Of a stretch of DNA of 64,000 bases, positions 13,701 through 28,332 are shown piece by piece. Source of the stretch: Saccoglossus kowalevskii. Its lineage: Eukaryota > Hemichordata > Enteropneusta > Harrimaniidae. The translations under genes and the position numbers were made by a program. The notes beneath the pieces are model-generated. The model was not told the origin of the DNA. It worked only from the letters and a program-made list of their open reading frames with translations, and did not search any database. Every line of letters begins with the position of its first letter. Position 1 is the first letter of the stretch. The stretch lies in the NCBI RefSeq assembly GCF_000003605.2, contig NW_003107589.1:467032-531031 (forward strand). The letters are read 5' to 3'.

Positions 13701-16700
13701 AAGCAAAACTCGGTAATGTAAAATACTTTGGTGTGCAGTTGTTTACTAATTAAAGAAATCACCTAATGAGGTATCAACAGACGGCCGTCTGACATTTTAG
13801 AAACCGCACCGGACACTCAGACCAACAACAGCACGTTTCAGCAAGCGAAAGATGATATTTATCCCATAAAAATGCACGACACAAATGGAATTGATGACAA
13901 ATATAGTCTCGTATTTACTATTTTCTGCTCCCCGTATGCAAAATAGAAAAAAGCTAAAATATCAGTATATAATTATAATGACCAGTATGAGCTATGCTTA
14001 TATATCATATCTGTAGTGCCAAAGTGCAAAAGACTAGTTATCCGTAACAGAAAGGACGGAGGAAATTCTATAATGTAATGTATTATTTGCATCTTGGCTG
14101 GGACATTAAACCATGAGGTCAGAGTGATGTCACGTGACATGTAATTATCGGTTTACGCGAACGAAATAGTAAACTATTGTCAAATTACAAGTTAATTTTG
14201 CCTAGGTCATGCATTCGGTACATCCTCTGGGCCTGTCTTATATGATTTGGTGTAAACGTTTTTAATTTTCTGTATGATGACATGATGTGCTTCTACTATT
14301 CCATAATATACAGCGGTTACGCTAATGTGTCGCTCTCGTACATTTGTTGCTATAGCAATGAAAGAAGCTGATTCTCTATGGGGGAACTCAGTAGTCAAAT
14401 ATCATCTCGGATACTGAGTTCCTTTCCCTGGTAATGAAAGAAAATCACTTTTCTATTGAAATCGTTTGGACTTTCTTCTGAAAGGATAATTTGATACTGT
14501 AACGAAGGAGTATGACATTAAAGATGTGACTAGTAGATGTTGTCATTGACGCAGATTGTCTGCACATGTAGATTCAGATGTGACTCCACATTTGTGCGTG
14601 TATTGTTAGCAAATGGTCAGATTATCACACGTATGCGTTCCTGATTGGCGCTGACATCTGACACTGCTCCACTCAAAGTTGAGTCATTCCCGACAAAGGT
14701 TAACCTAAACGTGACTGCATCAGAAAAATAAAAAGAGTAAAAAAAAAACGGTTTTGCGGACTAAAAGATGGCCGACGCTTAATTACCGACCCGGATTATA
14801 CGCATGTCATATCAGGACCATCAGGGACGTTCAAACCGTTAGACATTTTATTGATCTGAGCATATCTTAAAAATCAAAATAATCTAATTGGATCTTTTCA
14901 ATTTACCGGAAGTTGAAATATAAAGTTGATGAATAATCTTGTGCCAGAGGCCAGAGAATATGTTACGGCCTCCAATATTTGCCACATAAAATTTGGCGAT
15001 CTAAATATGTTCCAAATTATTTTAATTTAATGTCAGTTGAACTTAATATCTCGAAAACACGGATGCCCTGGCTGTATGTGTCTCTATGTGACGATTAAAC
15101 TAATTATGTTACTGATAAGATGCACGTGCGAATGTAACTACTTGAGTCTCAAACAAGAAGAGACTGTGGCCTGAATGCGCCCAATTGCTTCAAAATTACA
15201 ATAGAGTTGAAATTACCGACACAAAACGCAGCAGGTGTATTGTCGATACGTATCAGTGACAATTGACAGGAAGACTACTGAGACTTCTCGCGTTTTTCAC
15301 GGCGTGACTAAAGACATATTTTTTTGAAATTGTCAACATTTTCACACCAGTCTTATTACTTGTATCAATGAGCTTGAACAACGCTAATACAGATCTGAGT
15401 TCGAGGCGTGTTGCGCCACTCTGGTAGAGTGCTGTGATTTTGGCTAGCTATCCCCATCGATATTGTGAAAATGGGAAAGGTCGTCTGATGATAAGCGTGT
15501 TGCTGCATCTATAAACAGTTTCTCAAGCATTCGTCATATCTAATGGCGTTCGCAGTATGTCTCTATATATTCGTACGTAAAACTTCTTGCATGTTAAGTA
15601 TATCTGCTCCATAATACAACCCATCGAATTTAATTAATGCTTTCTGTAATCATACGGCGCCAGGACTTAGGTTGAAATGATAGAGCCGTCAGCAACGCCG
15701 GTGATTGACACATGTTTTCCTGATGAAACGATTTCCAATTGATGGTAAATAATGCTTTGAGGAGCAGGTTGCAAAGGAAGAAAGAAGTGAAGAAGTTATT
15801 GGGTTAATTTTAATTACATGTCCTAATTTAGTTTTTAGTTGACTGTATATGTTTTTAGCAGGCCCCTCGATAAAAATGATATACATATGCAGAAGACAAA
15901 ATTCAATAATAATCAACTTATCCCTTCAGATGTCCGGCACATTATTTCATTTTTTCCTCAGGTAACACGTGTATTCTAAATGACCATGCTATTTGCAAAG
16001 CCAAGTACACTATGTATCGAGATAATGTGTGCTTTGCTCATTTCATAAAATCTATTCACTTTGTGCCAGCAATTTGTAGAATCAGAGGATATCAAATTGG
16101 GTATGAAATTGCTCTTCAACCTTGTTATATAATGAAAGATTCTCCTTCCGTTGGTCCTTACGGTCTCCTACTTTGATGACATAATGAGTAACATTGAAAG
16201 AATATAACGTTAAATAATGAATGCAGTTCTAATTTATTTTCGCAATGATAGTCAGCGAGAAAAAGGAAATAACTAACAATATACACCACTATTAGATTTT
16301 ACTTGTACTGTTTGTTCCTTGGGACGCTCGAGTTAAAATGGCCATTATTTGAGATTATCGATTTGTCAATCAGGAAAATAACACATTTCTAAGGTTCAAT
16401 TGTTCATGACGCTATTTTAGTCTTGTTAATATCACCATTGATGGTTCAAACTGCGAATTATTAACAAATCATGAAATTGCCAATACAAATGATGACAAAT
16501 AGACATGTAACGTACAATGCGCTAAACCATCATGAAAGCCTACATGTATGTTTTTCCGAAGTAGCCCGCAGTATACCGTGTCGTACTGTGACAATATAGG
16601 GCGTGCACGAATCATCCTATATGCATCCGGCCTACTGCGACAACGTTGCTTTATTATTAATGGGGACATATTGTACGCCTAGTAACAGCAGCAGCAGCGA

Positions 16701-16984
16701 ACATCGCCATCGTGGTTTGCTGGGTTAAAGTTACATTATTCATCCGCAAATGTTTTACCATGCATAGACAATTTGCCTGCAATGATTGCGCAATGAAAAA
16801 TACCCATCCAATATCAACAGCCATATGGGGATTTCAACAAAGTACAAACATATAACATGAAAAATATACATGGGACAAAGTACTTTTACACACATACATA
16901 GGTCAATGTTTACAGTTGTACAAAACATATTGTGCTCCACGAGAGAAACAATGTACAAAAGTATGATTTATAAACCTCAAAGTT

Positions 16985-17033
16985 AGAACCAAGAAGTGTT
17001 GTCAGGTGTTTGCAAAGGAGTGAGCCTATCCTG
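16985..17033 (+). repeat. Dispersed repeat, copy 1
   Basis: Shares GAACCAAGAAGTG and TTGCAAAGGAGTGAGCCTAT (followed by CCTG) with a second copy at 42125-42163, which lacks a ~10-base insert after the first block. The similarity is short, so this is probably the edge of an old interspersed element. Confidence 0.5.
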
Positions 17034-20000
17034 CTTTACCGGGAGCAATAATCTAAAATCTATTAAAGTACAGCATGTGAATGCAAACATTATCACATTT
17101 TTATGAGGACTTGTGCTTTTCCCAACAAAAGATCAAGGTTGGTATTATAAATGATAAATAAGACTGCAATATCACATTATTTTATTCGTGATAAAATGAA
17201 ACACAAACGATGATATTTTCTATTGTTTATTGATATTACAGTATTCTGTTTATCATTTTAAGGACAAACCCATTAACTGACAGCTATTAAAATAAATACA
17301 CAGACATGTCTGTAACATCCAACTGACAGCTGCTACATACAGCGTGTAAACGTGTAATTCTGTACAATATATTGCAAATCAAGTCTCACAAAATATGAAT
17401 CTACAAAACAAATTTACAAATTATTTAATTAATATTGGCGTTGGTGCTGAATTGCGATGCGTTGTTTTGCATATTTATTAAATTCTACTGTAGTAGTATC
17501 TACATAAGTATTGCATTTAACATCTAGAATAGTCAAAGTTGTTTAAGTATATATTTTATACATTCGCTTCTAATGGATCATTGGTTAATTTCAAGATTGA
17601 TGGTCGAATGACCGCAAAAAATACTTGTCAACAATGACAAAAATAAAATAAATAAAAAAGATACACACTACGAATAATAAGCTTACCCAACGAGCCAGTC
17701 TCCCATCTGATGCTGTGTTTATACTAACCGTGAAACATGCTGATGCAAGATTATGTAAACTATATATTTTTTTATTAACAAGGCGCAACGAATGCTGCTG
17801 TATTTTTATAGCGACAATACTGTAATTGTCACTGATCAGTCTAGCGTGAGCTTTAGATTAATTTACGGATGACTGGTGAAATTGGTTGTCATAGAAATAA
17901 ATAAATGAAACAGGATATTTTTAAGTTTAACAAAGCATTCCTGTCAGAACTAATAAGCGCATTATCTAGTTGCCGTCGTGTTGGTGATGATGCTGGTAAA
18001 CAAGCCATTACATTATTAAAAGCTTAACAGTGATATTGTTAATATCAAATTATGTTAGCATGGCAATGCGTTTTATATATTTAGTAAAGTAGCATTTATG
18101 GTTCGCGCTGTACATGCAGTGTTGTTTACTGGCTGGTTGATAGGATCGTTGGCTTAGTTACTTGGACACGCATATCCCACTCCTGATGAATATTGACCTT
18201 ATTCATCTGGTACATACATCTACTTGTATGAATATAATGAGGTTATATGATCACACAGTCTAAAAAATGGTTCATATCGTTAAAAAAAATCATGATTGCT
18301 TATGACTTGGTTGTTACGGTATAACGTCATATAGAACAGTATGTTCCAAATTGTATTCACACGAATACAACAAGTATTCGTTTAGACCAAAAACCATCAT
18401 CAATTGTTCTCGTTATTTTGTAGCTACAGAGAAAACCAAATACAGCAGAATAATAATAATTAGAAAAAACTCATTTCCAAAAAAAATACTTATACCACTA
18501 TTAGTTCAATATTAATGCGTCGAAATTGGGTTGACAAGGAATCCGCCGAAACAATTTCGGATCTAGATTGCCAGCAATAATCATCAACGATTTTTCCCAT
18601 AATGTTCCTAAATTAAATAGAGAAACCGAAAAAAAATAACCTTCTTGGCGGCGGTAATAAATGTAACTGAAAGCAGGAATAATCAGTCTGCTGTCACGAG
18701 GTAGTTAATATAGAAATGTTAATGGTAGAAAGTACACATTTGGAAACAATAAGAACATTTTAATATTATTATGGCATATTTGCCGTAGATCTATGGGCGT
18801 TAGACATATGAATAATTCATATGGTCACATTACCTGCAAAGATTTTATTCAAGCATCTTCTACCATGTGCAAAATATGTAGTTAGTAGTGAGTGTATATT
18901 TACTCTATGATGCTACACAATGAGAACCATAATTTCCGATATTATTTCACTAAAAATACAAAGAAAATACATTGAAATAATCGACTAAAGCATTTACAAT
19001 ATGCCCCGCAAATTTGAGGTATAAAGAGATAGATATCGAAAAGGGGAGATACTTTTATTTAAATCTGCTCATTATTCCACAATTCATAGCAAAACAATTT
19101 GGTATAGTAGCTTGTTCTTAGGATATGAAAAGTATGTGATACAAATACATAAGTACATGCACTGGAGAGTAGGTAGGTTGCTAGTTATGGATGTAACAAC
19201 AACAACGATGACAAATATAATTACAAAAACAATAAGCTAACAAGTAGGATATGCTGACTAAGCTAAGCCTATGCATGCTTTCAAGCGAAGCTTTCCCCAA
19301 GCCTAATAATCGTACCAAATAGAATAAGCTATCCAGCAAGCTACAATTTTACAAGTCTGATAATCACAACAGAAACAAATGACCTATTAGTAAGTCTAAT
19401 AATCTTAACAATAACAATGTGCTTCCCCTCAAGCTGCACGTTTTAAAACACAAGATTTTAAAGAATACGTTTAATCCATTATACATACATGGTGGAAAAA
19501 TCAAAAGTGTTAATTAGAGGCACTTAGAAATATTATTGTATATAACTTTGAGTTAAGAATATATATTGACAAGGTAAACAGATATCGTATTATATATTGA
19601 ACGAGTATATTTGGCTTCCATTATGTGAGCCTTTAATAACAGATGACATTCGAACAGGCAGATGTCATATTGCTTAAAATAGTATTACAAATGGAAATAG
19701 ACTGTTCAAAAATATAACCTGACAGACAGAAAGAATTATAGCCATATACTCACTAGCAAGGCTAAAATAAGTAGTCAATAATTTGACCCCATCATCGTTT
19801 CTTATCATGTTTAAATGTTCAAAAAACACAATATAACAACGGGATAGCAAACTCATTGTTTTATTCCACTAACACACATGTCGCTATCTATTACTGTTGA
19901 ATGCCAACAAATATAACCCCTTGACATAATTTACCGAGATCAGCTTTCCGGTGAATAATTCTTAACATGCTACATTTGTCAATGTTAACCTGCGCAATTA

Positions 20001-23000
20001 CTCGATGACAAATGCATACGTCACAAGTGGCAGCGCGTCCATAGTATTTATAAGGTATGACACAAGAGTTAACTTTCAGTTAAATTACAAAATCCCAGAG
20101 TAATGTATTATTAAATGGTCTCATATTCGGCAAACGCCATTGACAGCTGTTTTGGTCACACAAAAAGGTGTCCTATATTTAGTACGATATATTTTTTGAA
20201 TGTTATTGAGCAGACGTTGTCAGTATCCGACGAAAATGTTGCCACTTTTTTTTCATATTGATTTTGTTTAGACCTAAACATAAAATACAGCAGACATTTA
20301 TGATCATGGTAGATTACCCTCGCTCCAATTGTCGATACACTGTGTCTTAGAATTACCCTTAGGAAAATGTTAAAAATGAAGTAAAATATAAATCACTTGT
20401 ATAAGTCGAATTCATCAGAGCATATTGCCATGTAGAGCAAAAAAGACTTAAGCAAACTGTGGGCGATGATGATTATGATAAAGTGATTGCATAAATATTT
20501 AAATAATTTTCATTAGTCACAAAAGATACGTTTTTCCCCGAACATCATTTGAATCATCATCATCGTATTAAAACCTAATATACGTAAGAACACCTTATTT
20601 TGCATGGAACAAAATGAAAATTACAAATGCATTGAAATGCATGCAAATAATCTTTTATATAAAACATAACTCTAAAATTTAGTTATTTCTTTAAACATCA
20701 ATTGAATGCACGAGATAAATTAATAAATAATGATCGCTAAATCGCTCGATTCGGCTAATGTCAACCAGATTACAATGAAAAGTGTGACGACCTCTCGGGT
20801 AATTGGTGTAAATCAATTATGCACGATGATGACTTTATGAATTACTGAAATGAAAATTAAGCAGTTTTCCTTTGTTTTCGGTGAAGTGTGAACTCAATAA
20901 AAAAGATCCCCTTTGAAGGGGCTGATACATTTTGTTCCTATGGGACAGTGCAGTGTTTCAATCGTGTAATATATTGAGGCAACGCATGTTCCGGCAATCG
21001 AATGTAATGTTCCATATATCGGACGTGACTAGCTGACTAGCACATGTTGACTGAATGTATATTTGAGTTGATTGTATGACAATGCGATACGTTGCAGTAA
21101 TTTTACGTTTCACTGATGAAATGATTAAATTTAATTCTTTCCAATTCCGTAAAGGACAAACGTTCATGCACAAACAATCCGAGGTCGCGTATCGTGATGG
21201 ATAACACATACTGTAAATCTGATTACTTGGTACATCTGCTTCATGAGAAAACATGGGAAATGTTAGAACTGTCAGTTAACTCACAAAAAGCATTAGTAAA
21301 ACAGAATATATACACCAATTTTGACACTGACGTTAGAATGTATGAGATGTGGTCATATAACATCAATGAGTTGCCATTGAAATTAACTATAATCAGATAA
21401 AATAATTAAAAAAAAATAAAAATAATGATAACATACCATTTATGTCAGTGTCAATATTAAACGCATAAAAATATATATACCTGTTTGACGTTATAAAACA
21501 TGATTGTATTACAATATATTAATGCAAATGCTCCATAGAGGGGTGAAAAGAAAACACAAAAAACAACAAAAGTCAGAATGTTTGCTGCATCATTTAGCTT
21601 GAAAACCCTGTAGTCTACAAATGAATTAACTTAGGTTAAAAATCAGAGCCAATGAAGTGGGTCTAACAATTTAGATGGTGGATAAAATTACATTTATCAA
21701 CATAATAATGTGTGAGGCTCTTCTAAAAATTCAAGACAATTTCAAATTGGCCAAATTTCAATGTTTTGTTGATTTGGGATACATTTTCTCTACAGCAGTA
21801 TGTGTAATTTAAGATTTGTCATTAGCCTTGCAGGGAACTTTCATAGACGATTACAAGCTACATATTAATAAAATAAATGCTCCAGTTTTCCAAATTCTGA
21901 TGGTCTATGGAGTATTTGGTTTATGTGTTATGTGTTTATGTCTACTAGAATTGTTTTTCTTAATGATACTATAGTGGCGAAAAACCGAAAGGGTCTAACT
22001 ACATTGATCTTGCGATATATAGCCGTACACAGATTTACATGAGAAATGAAACAGTACTCGCTCTATATTCGCCGATATGTAATCATGTTACGGCCACTGG
22101 CGCCTAACTGCCTATATGTGAGCAGTTGGCTCGTGGTTCAGGCGTGAATTCGGTTCCGAAGTACGTAGGCGATATGTGAAGTGTGTAATTAAGTCGTCAC
22201 AATCCCGTTATTATTCGCTGAGAAGATTACAAAACATACAATAGCGAATGCATAACAAACACATTTCATTTATTGCTGCGACAAAAGTCTGTTCTAACAA
22301 TGCCGGATATAACGTGTAAATAAGATGTCTACTACAGCGCGAAATGCCACAGACCATCGACGTGTAATATTACTACACTGTTTTAAATATTAAATTCTTT
22401 CTGTAAAACATCTATTGCATGTTTGTGTGTTCGTTTTTTTCTATTTCTTCGTTGGTTATTTTTATTTCTACGAGAAAAAATATGTTTCCTTATATATGCC
22501 ATCATTTATATGGAACATTGAAGTAAAAATACGTAGAAAGCTTTAGTTATAAAAAACAACTTATAGGCTTACCATAGGATTACGCTGTGGGATTCACTTT
22601 TGACGCACAGACTAGTGTGAAATCGTTTTTTTTAACGGATTAACTATACATTCAATCCCACGTCATTAAGTGTTCTAATGAAGAAATCACAGGATGTATG
22701 ATCCCTTTAATATAGGAATTGCTCATCAACAGGGTTAAATAATCTTCTCCAAAAACGGTGCGGAAACGCTGTCAAGGTTTAGCGAGCTGTTTTTCCAATA
22801 AATACGTGTCGAAATGTATTATTTTTGTTGAAAACAATTGTGAAACCATTATTATAAAAAAAAACAAATGTGGAGACTCTGTTGAACGTGAAAATCATTT
22901 TTTTAATACTTTATCTTGTTACATATATGTTTTTTTAGTTTTAAATGTGCAGCTATAGTTGTGTTTAGAATCCAATAATACTTTATACTCATAGACTATT

Positions 23001-26000
23001 TTGGATTTCTATATACACTTTCCGTGGGCGTAATTCAATTTAATATTAGCTAGTATGTATTATGTAATAATACATTGCCTAAGACTGATCATTTCGTTTC
23101 CATGAACACAGACATCAACCATGTGTTAGTGACGCAATAACACAGATTTGTCTGTTGATCATTGTGATGGTTTGTTTATCTACGTTAAAGCATGCAATTA
23201 TATTTTACTGAGACATGAGTCATCAATTAAACTATTGCGTATGTCTGTCTAAGTTTGGTATGTGATAATAATATACTAATTCGACATAGACATATAATAC
23301 AAATAATGGAATAGAGTAACTGCATCGCTGATATATCTCACGCAACTCATTCTGTTCTGAAGTCATTTGATTCAAGGCATAGCAAGAAGATTTTATTGCA
23401 GATATCGCCCTTGATCAAATAACTTTAACGGAGAATTATGGTTGGTGTCGACGATATTATTTAATGAATAAACTTGATAAAGACGTTTTGAAATCAGGCC
23501 CCTTACTAAACTAAAGACGAAATAACTCTGAATACGTAACATCTAAGTTGATCACTGTCAAATTGCCCTTGAATCCTTATATCTACGTTATACCTACTTT
23601 GTGCATAACGGTCTTTGTTAAACTCAATAGGGATAAAGGTTAATACTTAAAGTAGCTTAATATAGATTCGAATAAATAGCAGTTTGAAAGAGGAAATGAC
23701 ATGGCCTTGCATAATCGCGACTGTTGAAACGTTTGGTACTCTGAACTAATTGGTTTTGTGAGTCATTTTGTCCATGGGTGACTTTGTCAACACATTTGTC
23801 ACGCACGTGACAAGATTGGTAAGTAATGCCCTTAACGTAACTTTACTAAGAAACTGCGATACATTTAAAGGTACATTACGTTAACAGTAAAATATTATGA
23901 ACAATAAATATCGTGCTTTTCCTTGTGTCATCATAATAAACAAAATACTGTATTTGTGTTCTTGAAATTGTTGGTGCAATGTATACAAACTTTATCGGGT
24001 TAGCGTTCACCGATGCACGGCATCAACTATCTCCATCATGTTGAGGCGCATTTCAGAATGCCGCTAACTAAGGTTTAGAGTACATATCACATATGATCTA
24101 GGCCCGGTGGGTAACTGTTATGTACCGCTCCTCCTGGAAAAAAATCTTTTAACTGCTGAACAGGAGAATACGTACTAGTGATTGAAGGTTTGCCTTGCTA
24201 TAACCATAACGCATAACACATATTTTATGTCTTTCAACATCGCCGAAACCCCCGGTACATACTAAAAAATAGTGAATTTTAATAAGTTCGTATTGCCCGG
24301 TCTCGTAACACTATGGGAAGTGCGTCCTCACATCAAGGCAATAATTTCCCACGTATCACGCCTGGCCAAGTTCGCCCTGCTTTCATCAATCAAAATCAAA
24401 ACGCGATGTTCTAAATTACGTTGTGTGATTGTGGTCACGGCATGGTAAATTGTAATTACACCTATAAAGTATATGATAAAACCAAGCTCGGGCGCTTCTG
24501 CCGCACGACCTCGGGCTGCAAAAACCGTACCAGTCCGTAAAGAATATTTCTGCTGTTGTGTTCACTCCCTGACGTTGAATCACTCAGTTGCAATATCTGG
24601 CAAGAATTCCCGTAAGCTGCGATTGGGAGATTTAACACTAGATTATTTATAGTTCATTGTTATATAACGTATATTGTCCTTAGTACAAGTCCAACAACCA
24701 TCTAATTAAAAGTCCCTGAGTTTTTACAGGGGTACAATCTAAAATAAATTGATCAATCATGGCGACAATCACTAAACCAGCAGTTTTTCATGGCGATAGC
24801 AGCAACAGAGCAATTGTTAATCCGCCTACTCGGTAATAACTTGTTGGGTAGCATTTTCATTAGTACTATCACGGAAACAATAGAGGATATAATAATTAAA
24901 AGAGAGTATTTGAAAAAGAAAATTAAAGGGCAACAAGTGAATAATAATAACCTATTTTTCAGCCAGTATGACATCTAGCTGCAATACGTGACAGCAACAA
25001 TTCATATAATTCAATATCATAACACATTATTTTGGGGACATTTTCCTTTTATAGTTGGGATATATTGTGTGATAGTGTCTGGTTCTAGATCAATCAAAAT
25101 AAAATTTTGGGGGGATTTATGATATAATTTTGTTTTTGTTTAATTGTGAGAGTCGTACATCGAATTGCCCAACCTACATTGTGATTGGTAACTCTTTGGA
25201 ATTTAACAATTGTGAACGCCCTTTCAGAATTCGTTGCGCTGTATTCACACAATATGATGCATGTATGAGTAAAATATGTTTCGACTGGTTGGGTAATTTA
25301 CTCTAAAATAATCGCGCGCATGCGATCTCTTATTGGAGTGGAGCCGATGTACTCGAGCAGATACGTACGATACATAATGTTTTAACTAATTCCGACTTAA
25401 TTAGTTGTATTCATTTTCCATGAGAGCTTTCGATCATAGATAATACTGTTGAGGCTGCTATATACGAATGAGTGGCGCTCTTTGTATTTTAATATTAGCA
25501 CAAATGAATAAACTTTCGAATAAAATGTAAAATATATGAGATTAACCGAACTATACATCTTAATATGCCCGAACAAACATGTTCAATTATGATTATTTTA
25601 GTTTAACATCATTCAAATAATAGCTGGAAATAACTCACGAAAAACACCATTCTCGAAGGAGTATTCCTCAGCCATCATAATAACGTGAAACCAAATGTCA
25701 CACGCATGACGATGAAAATGTAGAGCAACTGATTATCATAATGATGTTAAAATTGGTTGAAATGTTATGTGTCATGTAACACACTAGTTTCCGATGCCGT
25801 GGTTGCAATACAACATTTGCAATTAACGTATGGATAATGGTGTTCTTTTCTTAAAAGATAAAAATATGACGTCTACATTTAAAATACATTCAATAAAATC
25901 CCGAGTCATGCACACCTCAGTCGTTTAGATGGAATCGACGAAAAAACTAGTTCGAATCGTGACTGTATCTTGTATCAAATGTGTAAAAGAGAACATTCTT

Positions 26001-26403
26001 TTATCACAGCACGTTTGACGCATAAAGACATTTTTTTGCGTTGACTCTGCAAAGTGCAAAAGTACTGGTAGTCACGTACCCGAAAATATTCGTGATTTTG
26101 ACAATGGTGAATGGGTTCACTTGGTGTTCCCGTCTTTTCTAAAATTAAACAAATCTGAACTGGTTTTGCCGCGATATTCATTGCGAGAAAAATGTAATAA
26201 TAATAATAAATAAAAATGTAGCTGCGTTGCAGCAATAGCATGTTTCGAGCCTAGCGTGGTTTACCCGGAACATTCTAAATTTAACATCATTAAAAAGACT
26301 ATAATAATTACCTTCTATTGTCAGACATTATTGTAGAATGCCTTCAAAATGACATGGGTTGCATTGTATAATCTGCATTAGTATTTTACTTAAGACATGT
26401 ATT

Positions 26404-26690
26404 CATATTATTGAGACACATGACCATATATGGACATCTCTTGTCAAATGCTTCCCTCTCGCACTAGTTGCATTGTCCTATCTATAACAGTCCTTGGTTA
26501 CAGTTATACATAATAATGAGGTCCAATCATCATCGAAGACCATTTGACATGTTAGCCACATCTCCTGTCGAATAGCTTCAATATTGTACTTGAGATGTTA
26601 CAGTTATGCATAATAATGAGATCACATGACCATATATGTTAGTCACATGTCATGTCCAGTGTTCCCAGTACTGCTCTGGTTGCATTTTCC
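26404..26690 (+). repeat. Degenerate ~100-bp tandem repeat, three units
   Basis: Units begin at about 26404, 26509 and 26609, each with a CATAATAATGAG-like start. Unit 1 and unit 3 share CACATGACCATATATG; units 2 and 3 share ACAGTTATRCATAATAATGAG. All carry a (CAT)CTCCTGTCGAA or TCATGTCC-like block, and units 1 and 3 end in a GTTGCATTNTCC block. Copies are considerably diverged, so this is an old minisatellite-like array. It lies 1.3 kb upstream of the receptor A start codon. Confidence 0.6.
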
Positions 26691-27981
26691 AATGATGCTT
26701 TGCAGAATAAGGAAAAACAATGTAAAAAAGCATTCTAAAATATTCTTCTTCAAAACGGCTTATTGCCTGGAGTTGGTCTTTAAAGATGTGTTCAGGGATA
26801 GTAGATTACTTAGGAATTATGTAAATGAGACGCAACACAATATTTCTAAAAAAATCTAGCGGCTAGGTCATGTGAACTATTTGGCTGAACTTAGAATTAC
26901 AATAGAGTTTCGACTCAAGTGGCCCCGAATTTCTAATAAACTTAATAAGATATACATAGTATTCATACGTGTACCAAGACAAGGGTTCTGATCCAGAGTT
27001 AACTGTAATCCACCGTTGAAACATAAGTTAACCCAGTGTCAACTCGTGCTAGTTCAGCTTGAAATTAATTGGCTGGTGACGGCCCGAGTGTCGCTCTAAA
27101 CCCTGATTTTCCATACGTGTGGGGTTAAAACACCATATGAAGACGCCATGGTGAAAATGCCATCAACTTCAATCTAAACTGATTGAAAACCGGAAAGCAG
27201 ATAAGAACATTTTTTGAGGATACGAGAATGTCAACTGAAGGCGACTGAGGAAGTTAATGACGAAGACAAGTTAAATATTCACATTAAAACCGGATTGAAC
27301 ATTTACCTTGTCGAGCCAGAGGTTTGAAACGAAATACTACTACGACAGCATTAACATACATTATTGTGATACATTTTGCAACGTTAAAAGAAAACCCGAG
27401 TTTAATCCACTGATATGAGCACGAATAAACAAGGATATAGGTAGTACAATTGTAAAGTGTTTTTATGAAGGTAATTCTTATTATCTAATTTGCAGTTTGT
27501 CATGTATTTGATCAAGTCACGCTTCCTCGTCACGATAAAAACAGCCAAAGAGGAAGTTATTACCTAAATGAGGATGTACTAACTATGCAATCAATGTGAA
27601 ATTAGTTTTAATGTTACTTCATTCCGCCTCCCACTCACCATTGTATTCACAAACCAAGAATACAAATTTACAAATTGAATCAACTTATTCACATTTATCG
27701 CAATATGTTTCGTTTGTTATTACAGATTTTGTAAGACTATGTAAAATAGATAGATGAACATATATCGTTGCTATAACAACGCACATATGTCAATTGCACC
27801 ACGTGACACGATAATTGACAGTCATCCTTCAGTCGTGTGCCATTCCATTTCTTGCGCAGTTTCACTTTGGAACACAGACAAGAATTAGTCTGAATCATGT
27901 ACTAAGTACGTTACACCTGTTGTTTCTGTCTCCATCACCCGTAGTATAGAAAAACACAGTACCTCCGGAGTGTACACCGTC
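26691..27981 (+). promoter_or_regulatory. Upstream region and putative 5' UTR of receptor A
   Basis: This is the non-coding sequence immediately 5' of the receptor A start codon, so it should hold the promoter or the 3' part of a 5' UTR. A CACGTG E-box occurs at about 27802. No convincing TATA box is placed close to the ATG, and an untranslated upstream exon cannot be excluded. The assignment rests only on position. Confidence 0.35.
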
Positions 27982-28332
27982 ATGACTTCGGTCGAAGACG
28001 TTCTGTCAAATTACACAGACATTTCGGAAAACGGTACGAGTAATTCGCCGTACTATTACTATGAAGGCGACCCACCAGTAAGAGTAGAGACTTGGTTAGT
28101 ACCTCTCATATTTGGTACGATATGCTTGATCGGTATCGTTGGGAATGCTTTGGTGATTGTTGTGATATTGAAGAACAAGCAGATGCGAACTGTCACCAAT
28201 TACTATATACTGAACCTGGCAATATCTGACGTCGCCTATCTTACATGTGCAGTGCCGTTCAGCGCCACGTCTCACGTTTCAGAATGGGTATTTGGGGAGT
28301 TCATGTGCAAATTCAGCTTTTACGCTATACAG
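27982..28332 (+). CDS. KISS1R-like: Receptor A coding exon 1 (N-terminus, TM1, TM2, start of TM3)
   Basis: Encodes residues 1-117. The extracellular N-terminus (about 1-37) has no obvious cleavable signal peptide and two sequons. TM1 is about 38-62 and TM2 about 73-94. The exon ends after CAG (Q117) within TM3 in phase 0, followed by a consensus donor GTAAGT at 28333. An equivalent exon for receptor B is not present in the window. Confidence 0.88.

Larger units (their letters stand above)
9901..26403. other. Large non-coding intergenic stretch
   Basis: About 16.5 kb without a supported gene. Open frames are all under 100 codons, unrelated to one another and without family motifs. Features found inside are listed separately: a GC-richer patch at 10.4-10.8 kb and a dispersed repeat copy at 16985. 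There is a loose hairpin around 22090-22140 and A/T homopolymer runs that I consider background. A cis-regulatory role for parts of it is possible but not visible from sequence alone. Confidence 0.5.

Noticed and set aside
13778-13791. Perfect 14-bp palindrome CAGACGGCCGTCTG
   Set aside because: A few palindromes of this length are expected by chance in 64 kb, and no context supports a function.
24753-24978. Overlapping 60-70-codon frames on both strands, the plus one Ile/Lys-rich
   Set aside because: Mutually exclusive overlapping frames without motifs or splice support; likely chance.
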